From the NCBI RefSeq assembly GCF_000718025.1, contig NZ_JODS01000012.1, positions 62,001-126,000 of the forward strand: a stretch of DNA of 64,000 nucleotides, given 5' to 3'. The stretch is from Kitasatospora purpeofusca (lineage in GTDB: Bacteria; Actinomycetota; Actinomycetes; Streptomycetales; Streptomycetaceae). The notes under the pieces are model-generated. The model was not told the DNA's origin and did no database searches. It was given only the letters and a program-made list of their open reading frames with translations. A program made the position numbers and the translations under genes. Position 1 is the stretch's first letter; each line of letters starts with the position of its first letter. This document shows positions 9,492 through 17,766 of the stretch, one piece after another.

Positions 9492-10703
9492 ATGCGGGTG
9501 AGTGGAGCGGGCGGGGAGAGCCGGACGGTTGCCGTGGCCGGGGTGGACTTCGGCTGGGGCAGCTCCGGGAAGCTGAGTGCGGTGCTGGCCGCCCTGCAGA
9601 CCCGCGGCGGCGAGCGCACCAGGTTCGTCGGGCTGGCCTCGGGGCTGGGTCGGCCGGTGCTGGCGGGCTCGCCCGTGGAGCGCTGGTTCGACCTGCCGGA
9701 CACGGAGCCGGAGCGGGAGCTGGCGCGGATCGTCCGGGAGCAGCGGGTCGAAGCGGCCCTGGTGGTGCTGGACGGCGGGCTCGCCCGGGCCCTCGGCGAC
9801 TGCGGGGTCCCGGTGGTCTTCGTGGACAGCCTGCCGTTCCTCTGGACGGAGGGGGACCGCGCCGAACTCCCCCTGGACGCCGAGGTCTACTGCGCGCAGC
9901 GGTGCGTCGACCTCCCGCCGGAGTGCACCGGGGTGCTGGCCGACGTGCGGCGGCTGCGCTGGGTGGACGCGGTGATCGCCGGGGGCGGGGCCGACCGGCG
10001 CGCCGTTCCCGGGCCGCGTCCGCGCCGGGCCCTGGTCAGCCTGGGCGGGCTGCGCGCGCCCCAGCTCGACGACTGGGCGAGCTATCCGCAGCTGGTGCTG
10101 CCCGCCGCGCTGGAGGCGCTGGCCGCGTCCGGGGTCGAGGAGGTGCACGTCGCCGGGAACCTCCCGGCCTGGCTGGCCGGGCAGTTGGTGGACTCCTGTC
10201 CGGTGCCGGCGGCCACCACGGTCGGCGCGCTCGCGCACGAGGACTTCCTCCACCGCCTCGCCGAGTGCGACGTGCTGCTCGCCTCCCCCGGTCTGACCAC
10301 GCTGCTGGAGGCCGGCCGGCTGGCCGTGCCGACGGTCTGCCTGCCGCCGCAGAACCTCAGCCAGATCTTCAACGGCCGCTTCCACGAGCGGGCCGTGGGC
10401 GCCGGGTCACGGGTGGTCTGGCCGAAGGAGGTGTTCGCCGAGGACGAGGCGCTGGCCCTGCGGGCCGGCGGCGAGGGGCGCGCGCTCGACCTCATCTACG
10501 GCGGCATCGCCCGGGCCGCCCAGCAGCACCGGCGCGCCACCTCCGCCGCGGTGCGGGGCCTGGTCGCCGAGGCGCTGCGCCGGGTGGAGCGGGAGCCCGG
10601 CACCGACTGGGGCGCGCTGACGGCCGAGGTCGGCACCGGGGGTGCGGCCCAGGTCGCCGGCGCGCTGGTCGAAGTCCTGGGGGCCGCCGGCCCCGCCCGC
10701 TGA
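9492..10703 (+). CDS. blsD: BlsD-like cytosylglucuronate synthase (glycosyltransferase)
   Basis: 403-aa GT-B-like glycosyltransferase. Seen: a glycine-rich N-terminus VDFGWGSSGKLSAVLAAL, a middle ALVSLGGL strand, and a C-terminal donor-site region DVLLASPGLTTLLEAGRLAVPTVCLPPQNLSQIF. In blasticidin S biosynthesis the first gene of this order, blsD, joins cytosine and UDP-glucuronate to give cytosylglucuronic acid; the assignment here rests on gene order (followed by a BlsE-like radical SAM enzyme and, further on, a BlsM-like hydrolase) plus fold. ATG 9492 follows GGAGGAGG by 7 nt. It opens the cluster. Some other sugar or base acceptor cannot be excluded. Confidence 0.72.
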   Translation: MRVSGAGGESRTVAVAGVDFGWGSSGKLSAVLAALQTRGGERTRFVGLASGLGRPVLAGSPVERWFDLPDTEPERELARIVREQRVEAALVVLDGGLARALGDCGVPVVFVDSLPFLWTEGDRAELPLDAEVYCAQRCVDLPPECTGVLADVRRLRWVDAVIAGGGADRRAVPGPRPRRALVSLGGLRAPQLDDWASYPQLVLPAALEALAASGVEEVHVAGNLPAWLAGQLVDSCPVPAATTVGALAHEDFLHRLAECDVLLASPGLTTLLEAGRLAVPTVCLPPQNLSQIFNGRFHERAVGAGSRVVWPKEVFAEDEALALRAGGEGRALDLIYGGIARAAQQHRRATSAAVRGLVAEALRRVEREPGTDWGALTAEVGTGGAAQVAGALVEVLGAAGPAR

Positions 10704-10747
10704 TCCGTCCGACCGCTCCGACCACCACCTTCGACGAAAGGGTCCGG

Positions 10748-11749
10748 GTGTCCGCCCCCACGCCAACGCGCGCTCGCTACCTGTTCATCCGCATCCTCGA
10801 AGCCTGCAACGCCGACTGCTTCATGTGCGACTTCGCGCTCTCCCGCGACACGTTCCGCTTCTCCCGCTCCGACTTCGCCGAGCTTCTGCCTCAGGCCAGG
10901 GCCGCCGGGGTCGGGTACGTCCGCTTCACCGGCGGCGAGCCGCTGATGCACCCGGACGTCGTGGAGCTGGTGCGCGCCGGCGCCGAGGCGGGCATGCGGA
11001 TGTCGCTGATCACCAACGGCTCGCAGCTGCCGAAGCTCGTGAAGGACCTCGCGGGGGCCGGGCTGGCCCAGGTGATCGTCAGTCTGGACGGCGCCTCGGC
11101 GGCCACCCACGACACCTACCGCCGCTCCCCCGGGATGTTCGACGCCGGGCTGCGGGGCCTGCGGCTGGCCGGCGAGATGGGGGTGCTGCCGCGCGTCAAC
11201 ACCGTCGTGGGGCCGCACAACTACACCGAGATGCCGGAGCTGCGCCGGGTGCTGACGGAGGCCGGGGTGCGGCAGTGGGAGCTGTCCGCGCTCAAGCTGG
11301 ACCGCTCGATCCGCTACCCCGACCCGGACCATGTGCGGGAGGTCTGCGACCCGCTCTACGCGGCCGGTCCGCAGAGCGGGCTCGTCCCGATGGGCAAGCG
11401 CTTCTACGGCGACACCCCGGAGGAGCAGTGGCGCTACTTCGAGGAGTCCACCCCGCCCCGGGCCTCGCTGCCGCTCTGCCACGTCACCGACGACGTGATC
11501 TACATCGACGGGCGGCGCGGCCGGATGCACGCCTGCAGCTGCATCCCGCACCGGGAGGACGCCGACGGCCCCGGGGGTGCGCCGATCCGCGAGAACGGCG
11601 TGCTGCTGCTGGACACCCCGGCCTTCCGGGAGCACGTCGAGCACTTCCGCGAGAACGGCCCCCGAGTGTGCAGCGGCTGCTCGACCACGGCGGCCGGCTA
11701 CAGCGACGACGTGGCCAGGCTCGGAGAGGTGGCACCGTGGCGGTACTGA
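10748..11749 (+). CDS. blsE: BlsE-like radical SAM cytosylglucuronate decarboxylase
   Basis: 333-aa radical SAM protein. The [4Fe-4S] cluster motif is Cys20-x3-Cys24-x2-Cys27 (CNADCFMC); then the SAM-binding RFTGGEPLMHPD, ITNGS and VIVSLDG strands. The C-terminus has additional cysteines (HACSCIP, CSGCSTT), as in SPASM-like auxiliary cluster regions. BlsE decarboxylates the glucuronosyl carboxylate of cytosylglucuronic acid; this protein has the short length and the RYLFIRILEACNADCFMC start I associate with that family. GTG 10748 follows AAAGG by 7 nt. Its 3' end overlaps the next gene by 13 bp. Confidence 0.78.
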   Translation: MSAPTPTRARYLFIRILEACNADCFMCDFALSRDTFRFSRSDFAELLPQARAAGVGYVRFTGGEPLMHPDVVELVRAGAEAGMRMSLITNGSQLPKLVKDLAGAGLAQVIVSLDGASAATHDTYRRSPGMFDAGLRGLRLAGEMGVLPRVNTVVGPHNYTEMPELRRVLTEAGVRQWELSALKLDRSIRYPDPDHVREVCDPLYAAGPQSGLVPMGKRFYGDTPEEQWRYFEESTPPRASLPLCHVTDDVIYIDGRRGRMHACSCIPHREDADGPGGAPIRENGVLLLDTPAFREHVEHFRENGPRVCSGCSTTAAGYSDDVARLGEVAPWRY

Positions 11750-12648
11750 CGACCGCTCCGGCGGTGACGACCGCCGGCCCGACGGTGCTGCTCGCCTGCC
11801 GGGAGCAGCAGTTGGACTCCGTGCTGGCGCTGCGCCGGGTGGCCGCCCATCTCGGCGACCTGCCCCGGTCGACCGACAACGGGCACGCGCTGCCGGACCA
11901 GACCCTGCCCGGCGCCGCGCTGGTCTGCGACGAGGAGGCGACGACCGCGCGCCTGGCCCGGCTCGGGGTGCCGGTACTGCACCTGCGCTCGGCCCCCGGC
12001 GCCGCCCTCGCCCCGCTCCCCGTCGACCGGATGCTCACCCGCGCCCAGTGGCCCGGCTGGCTGGAGCACCCGGCCGGCGAGCGGCCCACCGGGCTGCTGG
12101 CGCCGGCCCGGCTGAGCCGTCGGCGGGAGCGGCGCGGCACCCTGCTGCTGCTCTCGTTCTGGGGCGTCCCGCCGCCCGAGGCGGAGGCCTTCGCCACCGG
12201 GCCGCTGCCCGCGCTCGTCCGGGAGGCCGTAGGCCGCACCGGTTCCTGCGCCGTGGTCGGGGACACCGGGCTCGACCCGGTCCGCGAGGCCACCGCCGGC
12301 CTGCCCGGGGTGACGGTCGACGCGGCGACCGAGGTCGACGCCGACGAACTGCACGCCCGCGCCGAACTCCTGCTCGCCTCGCCGACCTGGGCGGCCGTCG
12401 CACTGGCCCAGGCCCGGCGCGCACCGCTCGCCTTCCTCCCGACGCTCGGCACCGCCCAGCGGGACCTCGCCGAGCGGGTCACCCGGCTGGTTCAGGTGCC
12501 CCGCGCCGCCGACCCCACCGATCCCGCGCTCTGGCAGCCGCCCTCGCCCGAGGAGCAGTGGGGCGCCGTCGGCCCCGGGCTCGACGATCTGCGCGGCGCG
12601 CAGGGCGTCGCCCGCACCGTCCGCCAACTCCTGCTCGCGCCGCCGTAG
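11737..12648 (+). CDS. CGA synthase-related protein (degenerate glycosyltransferase, BlsF position)
   Basis: 303 aa. The C-terminal stretch LLLASPTWAAVALAQARRAPLAFLPTLGTAQRDL mirrors the donor-site region of the synthase two genes upstream (LLASPGLTTLLEAGRLAVPTVCLPP), so it looks like a diverged copy. The glycine-rich N-terminal start of that enzyme is replaced by PTVLLACREQQLDSVLALRRVA. It may be a partner subunit or regulator of the synthase rather than an active transferase. GTG 11737 has GGAGAGG 7 nt upstream and overlaps the radical SAM gene, implying coupled translation. Confidence 0.68.
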   Translation: MAVLTTAPAVTTAGPTVLLACREQQLDSVLALRRVAAHLGDLPRSTDNGHALPDQTLPGAALVCDEEATTARLARLGVPVLHLRSAPGAALAPLPVDRMLTRAQWPGWLEHPAGERPTGLLAPARLSRRRERRGTLLLLSFWGVPPPEAEAFATGPLPALVREAVGRTGSCAVVGDTGLDPVREATAGLPGVTVDAATEVDADELHARAELLLASPTWAAVALAQARRAPLAFLPTLGTAQRDLAERVTRLVQVPRAADPTDPALWQPPSPEEQWGAVGPGLDDLRGAQGVARTVRQLLLAPP

Positions 12649-12775
12649 TCCGCTCACCCCGAAGTCCGCTCACGCCGAAACCCACTCACGCCGTAGTCCA
12701 CGCCGCAACCGCCGCAGCCGCAGCCGCCGTGCCCACCGCCGTCGCCCGACGTCCCCCCTCGTACGGAGCCACGCC

Positions 12776-13948
12776 ATGTCCCACACCGCCCCCACCGACC
12801 GCGAAGACACCACCGGACCGCCCCCGGCCAGGCCCGCCCCGGAGCAGGCCGAGTGGGACGACTGGCGCTGGCACATGCGCAAGCGCGTCAACACCGTCGA
12901 GAAGGCCCGGGAGTGGATCAACCTCACCGAGGGCGAGGAGCGGGCCATCGCCGGAGTGGCCGGCCGCTACCGCTGGAGCATCACCCCGTACTACGCCTCG
13001 CTGATGGACCCGGACGACCCACTCTGCCCAGTCCGCCAGCAGGCCGTACCCGCCGCCGAGGAGCTGCTGGAGTTCCCCGGCGCCGAGGTCGACCCGGTCG
13101 GGGACACCCTCTACCGGCGCACCAACCGGGTGGTGCACAAGTACCCGGACCGGGTGATCCTGCTCGTCACCGAGGCCTGCCCGGTCTACTGCCGGCACTG
13201 CACCCGCAAGTTCCACACCACCGACCTCCAGGGCAGCTACTTCCGGGACGACGAGGGCGGCGCCTACGACGAGGACCTCCGCTACATCGCCGAGCACCCG
13301 GAGATCCGGGACGTGCTGCTCACCGGCGGCGACCCGCTCTCCTACCAGGACGGCCGGCTGGAGGAGATCGTCGCCGGGCTGCGCGCCATCCCCAGCGTGG
13401 AGATCATCCGGATCGGCTCGCGCTTCCCGGTGCTGCTGCCGCAGCGGATCACCGAGGAACTGTGCACGATGCTCTCCCGCTACCACCCGGTGTGGCTGAA
13501 CACCCACTTCAACCACCCCAAGGAGATCACCCCCGAGTCCGCCGCCGCCGTGGACCGGCTGCTGCGCCACGGCATCCCGGTCGGCAACCAGACCGTGCTG
13601 CTGCGCGGGATCAACGACGACGTCGCGACCATGCGCCGGCTGATGACCGAGCTGCTGCGCATCCGGGTCCGCCCGTACTACCTGTACCACTGCGACAACG
13701 TCACCGGTGTCGCCCACTTCATGACCTCGGTCGAGAAGGGCTGGGAGATCATGGAGGGCCTCCAGGGCCACATCACCGGGTTCGGCGTCCCGCAGTACGT
13801 GCTCACCACGAAGATCGGCAAGATCCCGGTCTCCCGCCCCTCCTTCACCGAGACGCCCGACGGCGGCCTGCTGCTGCACAACTTCCGCGGCCAGCAGCTG
13901 CTCGTCGACGCCTCGACGCACCCGATCACGGAGACGGACGCCCGATGA
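12776..13948 (+). CDS. blsG: KamA-family radical SAM 2,3-aminomutase, probably arginine 2,3-aminomutase (BlsG-like)
   Basis: 390-aa PLP-dependent radical SAM aminomutase. The cluster motif is Cys135-x3-Cys139-x2-Cys142 (CPVYCRHC); LLTGGDPL and WLNTHFNHP follow. In lysine 2,3-aminomutase two aspartates (Asp293, Asp330) hold the substrate side-chain amine and Lys337 binds PLP. Here the first aspartate is kept (HCDNV, Asp307), the second is a threonine (YVLTT, about 344) and the following loop is two residues shorter and has lost its glycine run, while a GKIP lysine (Lys349) remains for PLP. That fits a changed substrate; in a bls-type cluster this is arginine, giving beta-arginine. The stop overlaps the next ATG. 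Confidence 0.85.
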   Translation: MSHTAPTDREDTTGPPPARPAPEQAEWDDWRWHMRKRVNTVEKAREWINLTEGEERAIAGVAGRYRWSITPYYASLMDPDDPLCPVRQQAVPAAEELLEFPGAEVDPVGDTLYRRTNRVVHKYPDRVILLVTEACPVYCRHCTRKFHTTDLQGSYFRDDEGGAYDEDLRYIAEHPEIRDVLLTGGDPLSYQDGRLEEIVAGLRAIPSVEIIRIGSRFPVLLPQRITEELCTMLSRYHPVWLNTHFNHPKEITPESAAAVDRLLRHGIPVGNQTVLLRGINDDVATMRRLMTELLRIRVRPYYLYHCDNVTGVAHFMTSVEKGWEIMEGLQGHITGFGVPQYVLTTKIGKIPVSRPSFTETPDGGLLLHNFRGQQLLVDASTHPITETDAR

Positions 13949-15123
13949 CCCTCCACCAGCGGCAGGGCCAGCGCTTCCTGCCCTACGGCGCCAACTACCT
14001 CGACTGGTCCGACATGGCGGAGCTCAAGGAGGTGATCGACCACCAGGTGCTGTTCCGGTACCAGACCGAGCAGGAGAGCATGGCCTCCCGGCTGGAGCGC
14101 CGGGTGAGCGAGCGGCTCGGCGTCGCCCACACCCTGGCCGTGCACAACTGCACGGAGGCGCTTCGGCTGGCGCTGATCTCCACCCGCCCCTCGATCGGCG
14201 ACCCGGTGTACATCCCGGCGGTCACCTTCGTCGCCGTGGCCGGAGCGGTGCTGTCCTGCGGGCTGATCCCGGTGCTGGTCGACGCCGACGAGTCGCTCGC
14301 CCTGGACCGGACCCTGCTGCCGCCGGACGCCCAGCGGGTGATCGTGGCCCACATGGAGGGCTCGGTGGCCACCCTGCCGGAGGGCGTGCCCTATCTGATC
14401 GAGGACTGCGCGCAGACCCTCGGCGGGCGCTTCCCGGACGGCCGGGAGGTCGGCACGACGGGCTACGCCGGGGTGTTCAGCTTCCACCACAACAAGGTGC
14501 TGACCTCCGGGGAGGGGGGCCTCGTCGTCACCGGCGACGAGCGGGCCGGGGCCACCATGCGCTGCTACCACGACCACGGTTCGGCGCGGGTTCCCGGCCA
14601 CTACCCGACCTGGGACCAGGACGCCCACTACGGCGAGAACTTCGTCACCAGCGAGGAGGTCGCGGCCGTCCAGTGCCAGCAGTTCCGGCACCTCGACGAG
14701 GTGCTGGCCGGGCTGGAGCGGATGTACGCGCTCGCGCTGGCCGAGCTGCCCGGCCGCACGGACATCCGGCCGCTGCCGCGCGCCCGCGGCGACGTCAAGG
14801 TGAGCATGCGCCTGCGCTGCGAGTCCCGGGAGCTGCGGGACGCCGCCGTGGCGGCCCTCACCGCCGAGGGCATCGCGCACTGGACGCTCGGCAAGTACCT
14901 GCTGCCCGAGCACCCGGTGCTCACCGGCCGCCGCTCGCTGTACGCCGACGGGTTCCCCTGGAACCACGCCCCCGAGGGGCCGCTCCTGATCAGCCGGGAC
15001 GGCTTCGCCCGCACCCGCGACCTGCTGGACCGCACCCTGTGCCTGCCGCTCTCCCCCGAACTGCCGGAGGCCGAGCAGGCGGCCGCGGTCAAGACGATCC
15101 GCCGCGTCCTGGAGACGGTGTGA
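13945..15123 (+). CDS. DegT/DnrJ/EryC1 aminotransferase (BlsH-like)
   Basis: 392-aa fold-type I PLP enzyme of the sugar aminotransferase family. The Schiff-base lysine is in FSFHHNKVLTSGEGG; IEDCAQTLGG supplies the PLP-ring aspartate; VYIPAVTFVAVAGAVLSCGLIPVLVD is the usual early segment. In a blasticidin-type route it would act on the decarboxylated cytosyl sugar to install the 4'-amine and/or remove hydroxyls to reach cytosinine. Start ATG overlaps the aminomutase stop (ATGA), and its own stop overlaps the next start (GTGA). Confidence 0.87.
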   Translation: MTLHQRQGQRFLPYGANYLDWSDMAELKEVIDHQVLFRYQTEQESMASRLERRVSERLGVAHTLAVHNCTEALRLALISTRPSIGDPVYIPAVTFVAVAGAVLSCGLIPVLVDADESLALDRTLLPPDAQRVIVAHMEGSVATLPEGVPYLIEDCAQTLGGRFPDGREVGTTGYAGVFSFHHNKVLTSGEGGLVVTGDERAGATMRCYHDHGSARVPGHYPTWDQDAHYGENFVTSEEVAAVQCQQFRHLDEVLAGLERMYALALAELPGRTDIRPLPRARGDVKVSMRLRCESRELRDAAVAALTAEGIAHWTLGKYLLPEHPVLTGRRSLYADGFPWNHAPEGPLLISRDGFARTRDLLDRTLCLPLSPELPEAEQAAAVKTIRRVLETV

Positions 15124-16430
15124 GCGGCGCCGGCCCGGTGCTGCTCATGGTGGACGACCGGCCGTCCACCTTCACCCGGTACGCGGCCCGCACGCTCCCC
15201 GAGCACCTCGTGCTGCTGCGCTTCGAGGAGCTGCGCGCCGACCTCTCCGAGGAGCACCTGCGCCGCACCTCCCACCTGCCCGCCTTCTGGGTGCGGGCCG
15301 GGGAGCCGCTGGAGCGGGAGGCGGAGCGCTACCGCGCCTGGGCCGCCGCCGAACTCCCGGCCGTGCCCGAGCGGTTCTGCAACCCGTCCGAGCCGAGGCA
15401 GGCGCTCGCCCAGCGCTTCGCCGCCCTCGCCGGGCTGCCGCACCTGACCGAGCAGCAGGTGGCCTGGGTGCGCGACAAGGCCGCGATGAAGCAGCGCTTC
15501 CGCGAACTCGGCCTGCGCACCGCCGCGTTCGCCCGGGTCCGGGAGGCCGCCGGGATCACGGCCTTCGCCGCCGAGTACGGCTGGCCACTGGTGCTCAAGC
15601 CGGTGGACTCCTTCGCCTGCGTGGACACCCACCGGCTGGACGGTCCCGAGGCGCTGTCCGGCCTCGACCTCACCGCCCGGGACTGGATGGTGGAGGAGTT
15701 CCTCGGCGGCACCGAGTGGGAGGTGTGCGCGGTCGTCCACCGGGGCGAGGTCCTGGACGCCTGGCCGAGCGCGATGCCCTGCCGTCCGCTGGACATCGTC
15801 GACGGGGCGATGAACGCCAACATCAGCGTGGGCACCGACGAGGCGCCGCCGGTGGACCTGCGGTCGCTGCTGCAGACCGTCGTCACCGGCATGGACATCG
15901 ACCACGGCTACGCGCACATGGAGTTCTTCCTCGTCGACGGCGAGCTGTACGCCGGCGAGATCGGGCTGCGGCTGGCCGGCTGCGAGATCCCGGCCAACCA
16001 CGGGCACGCGTACGGCTTCGACGTCTTCGGGGTCACCCTGGACGTCTACCGGGGGCTCGCGCCGGATCTGAGCTATCGTCAGAGACGGTGCGCGGGCGAC
16101 CTGTTGCTGCCTCTGCCGGGCTCCGGGACGGTCCGCCGGATCACCCCGGCGGAGGAGCTGCTGCGTGTCCCCGGGGTGGTCGACGCCGTTCTCAAGGTCG
16201 GGGTCGGCGACACCGTCTCCGCCCGGCGCGCCTCGCACAACGCCTCGGGGTACGTCCATGTGGTCGGGGCCTCGATCGAGGAGGTGGAGCGGCGGATGCG
16301 CGACGTGCTCGGCGCCTTCGTGATCGACCTGGCCCCCGTGGTCGACCTGGTCCCGGTGGTCGATGCGGCTCCCGTGGTCGATGCGGCCCCCGCGACCGGT
16401 CCGGCCCCCGCGCGGGAAGGAGCCCGTTGA
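15120..16430 (+). CDS. ATP-grasp amino acid-nucleoside ligase (BlsI-like)
   Basis: 436-aa ATP-grasp protein. Seen: KAAMKQRFRELGLRTAAFARV (N-terminal ATP-grasp helix), PLVLKPVDSFAC (the nucleotide-binding lysine strand), WMVEEFLGGTEWEV, and YAGEIGLRLAG with the metal-binding acidic residues. Such enzymes form an amide through an acyl phosphate; here the expected reaction joins the beta-amino acid to cytosinine. The last 30 residues are a Val/Pro/Ala repeat of the form PVVDAA. GTG 15120 overlaps the previous stop as GTGA; the stop overlaps the TTG of the transporter gene. Confidence 0.85.
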   Translation: MSGAGPVLLMVDDRPSTFTRYAARTLPEHLVLLRFEELRADLSEEHLRRTSHLPAFWVRAGEPLEREAERYRAWAAAELPAVPERFCNPSEPRQALAQRFAALAGLPHLTEQQVAWVRDKAAMKQRFRELGLRTAAFARVREAAGITAFAAEYGWPLVLKPVDSFACVDTHRLDGPEALSGLDLTARDWMVEEFLGGTEWEVCAVVHRGEVLDAWPSAMPCRPLDIVDGAMNANISVGTDEAPPVDLRSLLQTVVTGMDIDHGYAHMEFFLVDGELYAGEIGLRLAGCEIPANHGHAYGFDVFGVTLDVYRGLAPDLSYRQRRCAGDLLLPLPGSGTVRRITPAEELLRVPGVVDAVLKVGVGDTVSARRASHNASGYVHVVGASIEEVERRMRDVLGAFVIDLAPVVDLVPVVDAAPVVDAAPATGPAPAREGAR

Positions 16431-17680
16431 ACCAGGTGAGCACCTCCACCCCGGCCCGGGACACCCTGGCCCACCGCTTCGGCACGCTGCTGCGCCGCCC
16501 GCACGTGCCCGCGGTGGCGGGGTGGAGCCTGGTCTGCCGGCTGCCGGTCTACCTGATGTCGCTGGCCACCGTGCTGGTGGTCCGCGAGCAGGGCGGCAGC
16601 TTCGCCCAGGCGGGCCTGACCAGCGCGCTCTACACCGCCGGGATGGCGGTCGGCGGGCCGCTGGTCGCCCGGCGGCTGGACCGCGCCGGCCGCCGGCCGG
16701 TGCTGCTCGCCACCGGCCTGTGCTACCCGGCGGCGCTCGCCGCGCTGGCCTGGACCACCCGGCCCGGCACCTGGGGGCAGCTGGCCGCCGCCACCGCCGC
16801 CGGGATCGCCCTGCCGCCGGCCAACGCCTGTATGCGCTCGCTCTGGGCGCGACTGCCGCTGGCCGACAGCGAGCGGGACACCGCCTACCTCTGGGAGGCG
16901 ATCCTCACCGAATTCCTGGTGATCGGGGCGCCGCTGATGCTGGCCGCCCTGATGCTGGCCGGCTCGGCCGCGCTGGCCGTCACCGCCGTGGCGGCGCTCG
17001 GCGGCGCCGGTGCGCTGGGGCTGGCCCTGGTCCGGCTCCCGCCGGGCACGGACCCAGACCCCGGCACCGAGCGGCGCGACCTGCTCGGCCCGCTGCGCAA
17101 CCCGCCGATGCTGGCGCTCACGGCCGTGATGGCGGCCAGCGCCGTGCCGATCGGGCTGCTCACCCTCGGCATCCCCGCCTTCGTGGCGGCGCACGGCTCC
17201 CCCGGCGGCACCGGCCTCGTCTACGCCTGCTGGGGCGTCGGCAGCGCGCTGGGCGCGATCTGGCTCGGGCGCTCGCAGTCCGACGTCCCGGCGGCGGTGC
17301 GCTTCCCCCGACTGGTACTGGCCTACGCGCTGGGGACGGGCCTGGCGCTGGCGGCCACCTCGCAGCCGCTGCTCGCCCTCGCCCTGGCCGTCGGCGGCGC
17401 TCCGATCGCGCTGGTGTCGGCCGTCGAGATGACCCTGGTCGGTGCGGTGGCGCCGAACGGTTCGCTGGCGGAGGCCTTCACCTGGGCCTCGCTGGCCACC
17501 GTGCTCGGCGACGCGGTCGGCCAGCAGGCCGGCGGGCTGCTGGTGGAGCCGCTCGGCGCACGCGGGGTGTTCGCCGTCGCCTTCGCCGTCGCGCTGGGCG
17601 CCGCCGTCCTGGCCTTCGCCGTCCGCCCGCTGCTCGACCGGGGCACCGCGGCCGCGACCGCCGCGGAGTGCGCCGCATGA
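16427..17680 (+). CDS. MFS exporter
   Basis: 417-aa major facilitator protein with about 12 hydrophobic segments. The loop RRLDRAGRRPVLL between segments 2 and 3 is the MFS signature. TTG 16427 is chosen because GGAAGGAG lies about 5 nt upstream and TTGA overlaps the ligase stop; GTG 16436 is less well placed. In this cluster it is the likely export and self-protection pump for the nucleoside, the position of the bls transporter gene. Confidence 0.88.
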   Translation: MNQVSTSTPARDTLAHRFGTLLRRPHVPAVAGWSLVCRLPVYLMSLATVLVVREQGGSFAQAGLTSALYTAGMAVGGPLVARRLDRAGRRPVLLATGLCYPAALAALAWTTRPGTWGQLAAATAAGIALPPANACMRSLWARLPLADSERDTAYLWEAILTEFLVIGAPLMLAALMLAGSAALAVTAVAALGGAGALGLALVRLPPGTDPDPGTERRDLLGPLRNPPMLALTAVMAASAVPIGLLTLGIPAFVAAHGSPGGTGLVYACWGVGSALGAIWLGRSQSDVPAAVRFPRLVLAYALGTGLALAATSQPLLALALAVGGAPIALVSAVEMTLVGAVAPNGSLAEAFTWASLATVLGDAVGQQAGGLLVEPLGARGVFAVAFAVALGAAVLAFAVRPLLDRGTAAATAAECAA

Positions 17681-17766
17681 CCGGCCGCCCCGCCCCCGCA
17701 CCAGTGCCGCCCACTGCCCCGTGCCACCCACCACTCCCCTCCCGCCCACGAGGTCACCGACGATGA
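17677..17766 (+). CDS. Possible 29-codon proline-rich linker peptide
   Basis: ATG 17677 overlaps the MFS stop (ATGA) and has GGAG 8 nt upstream. The frame runs 29 codons (9 of them proline, one cysteine) to a TGA that overlaps the ATG of the next gene, again as ATGA. It may be translated merely to carry ribosomes across the 82-bp gap. The same frame is open far upstream, so chance openness in GC-rich DNA is a real alternative. Confidence 0.25.
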   Translation: MTGRPAPAPVPPTAPCHPPLPSRPRGHRR

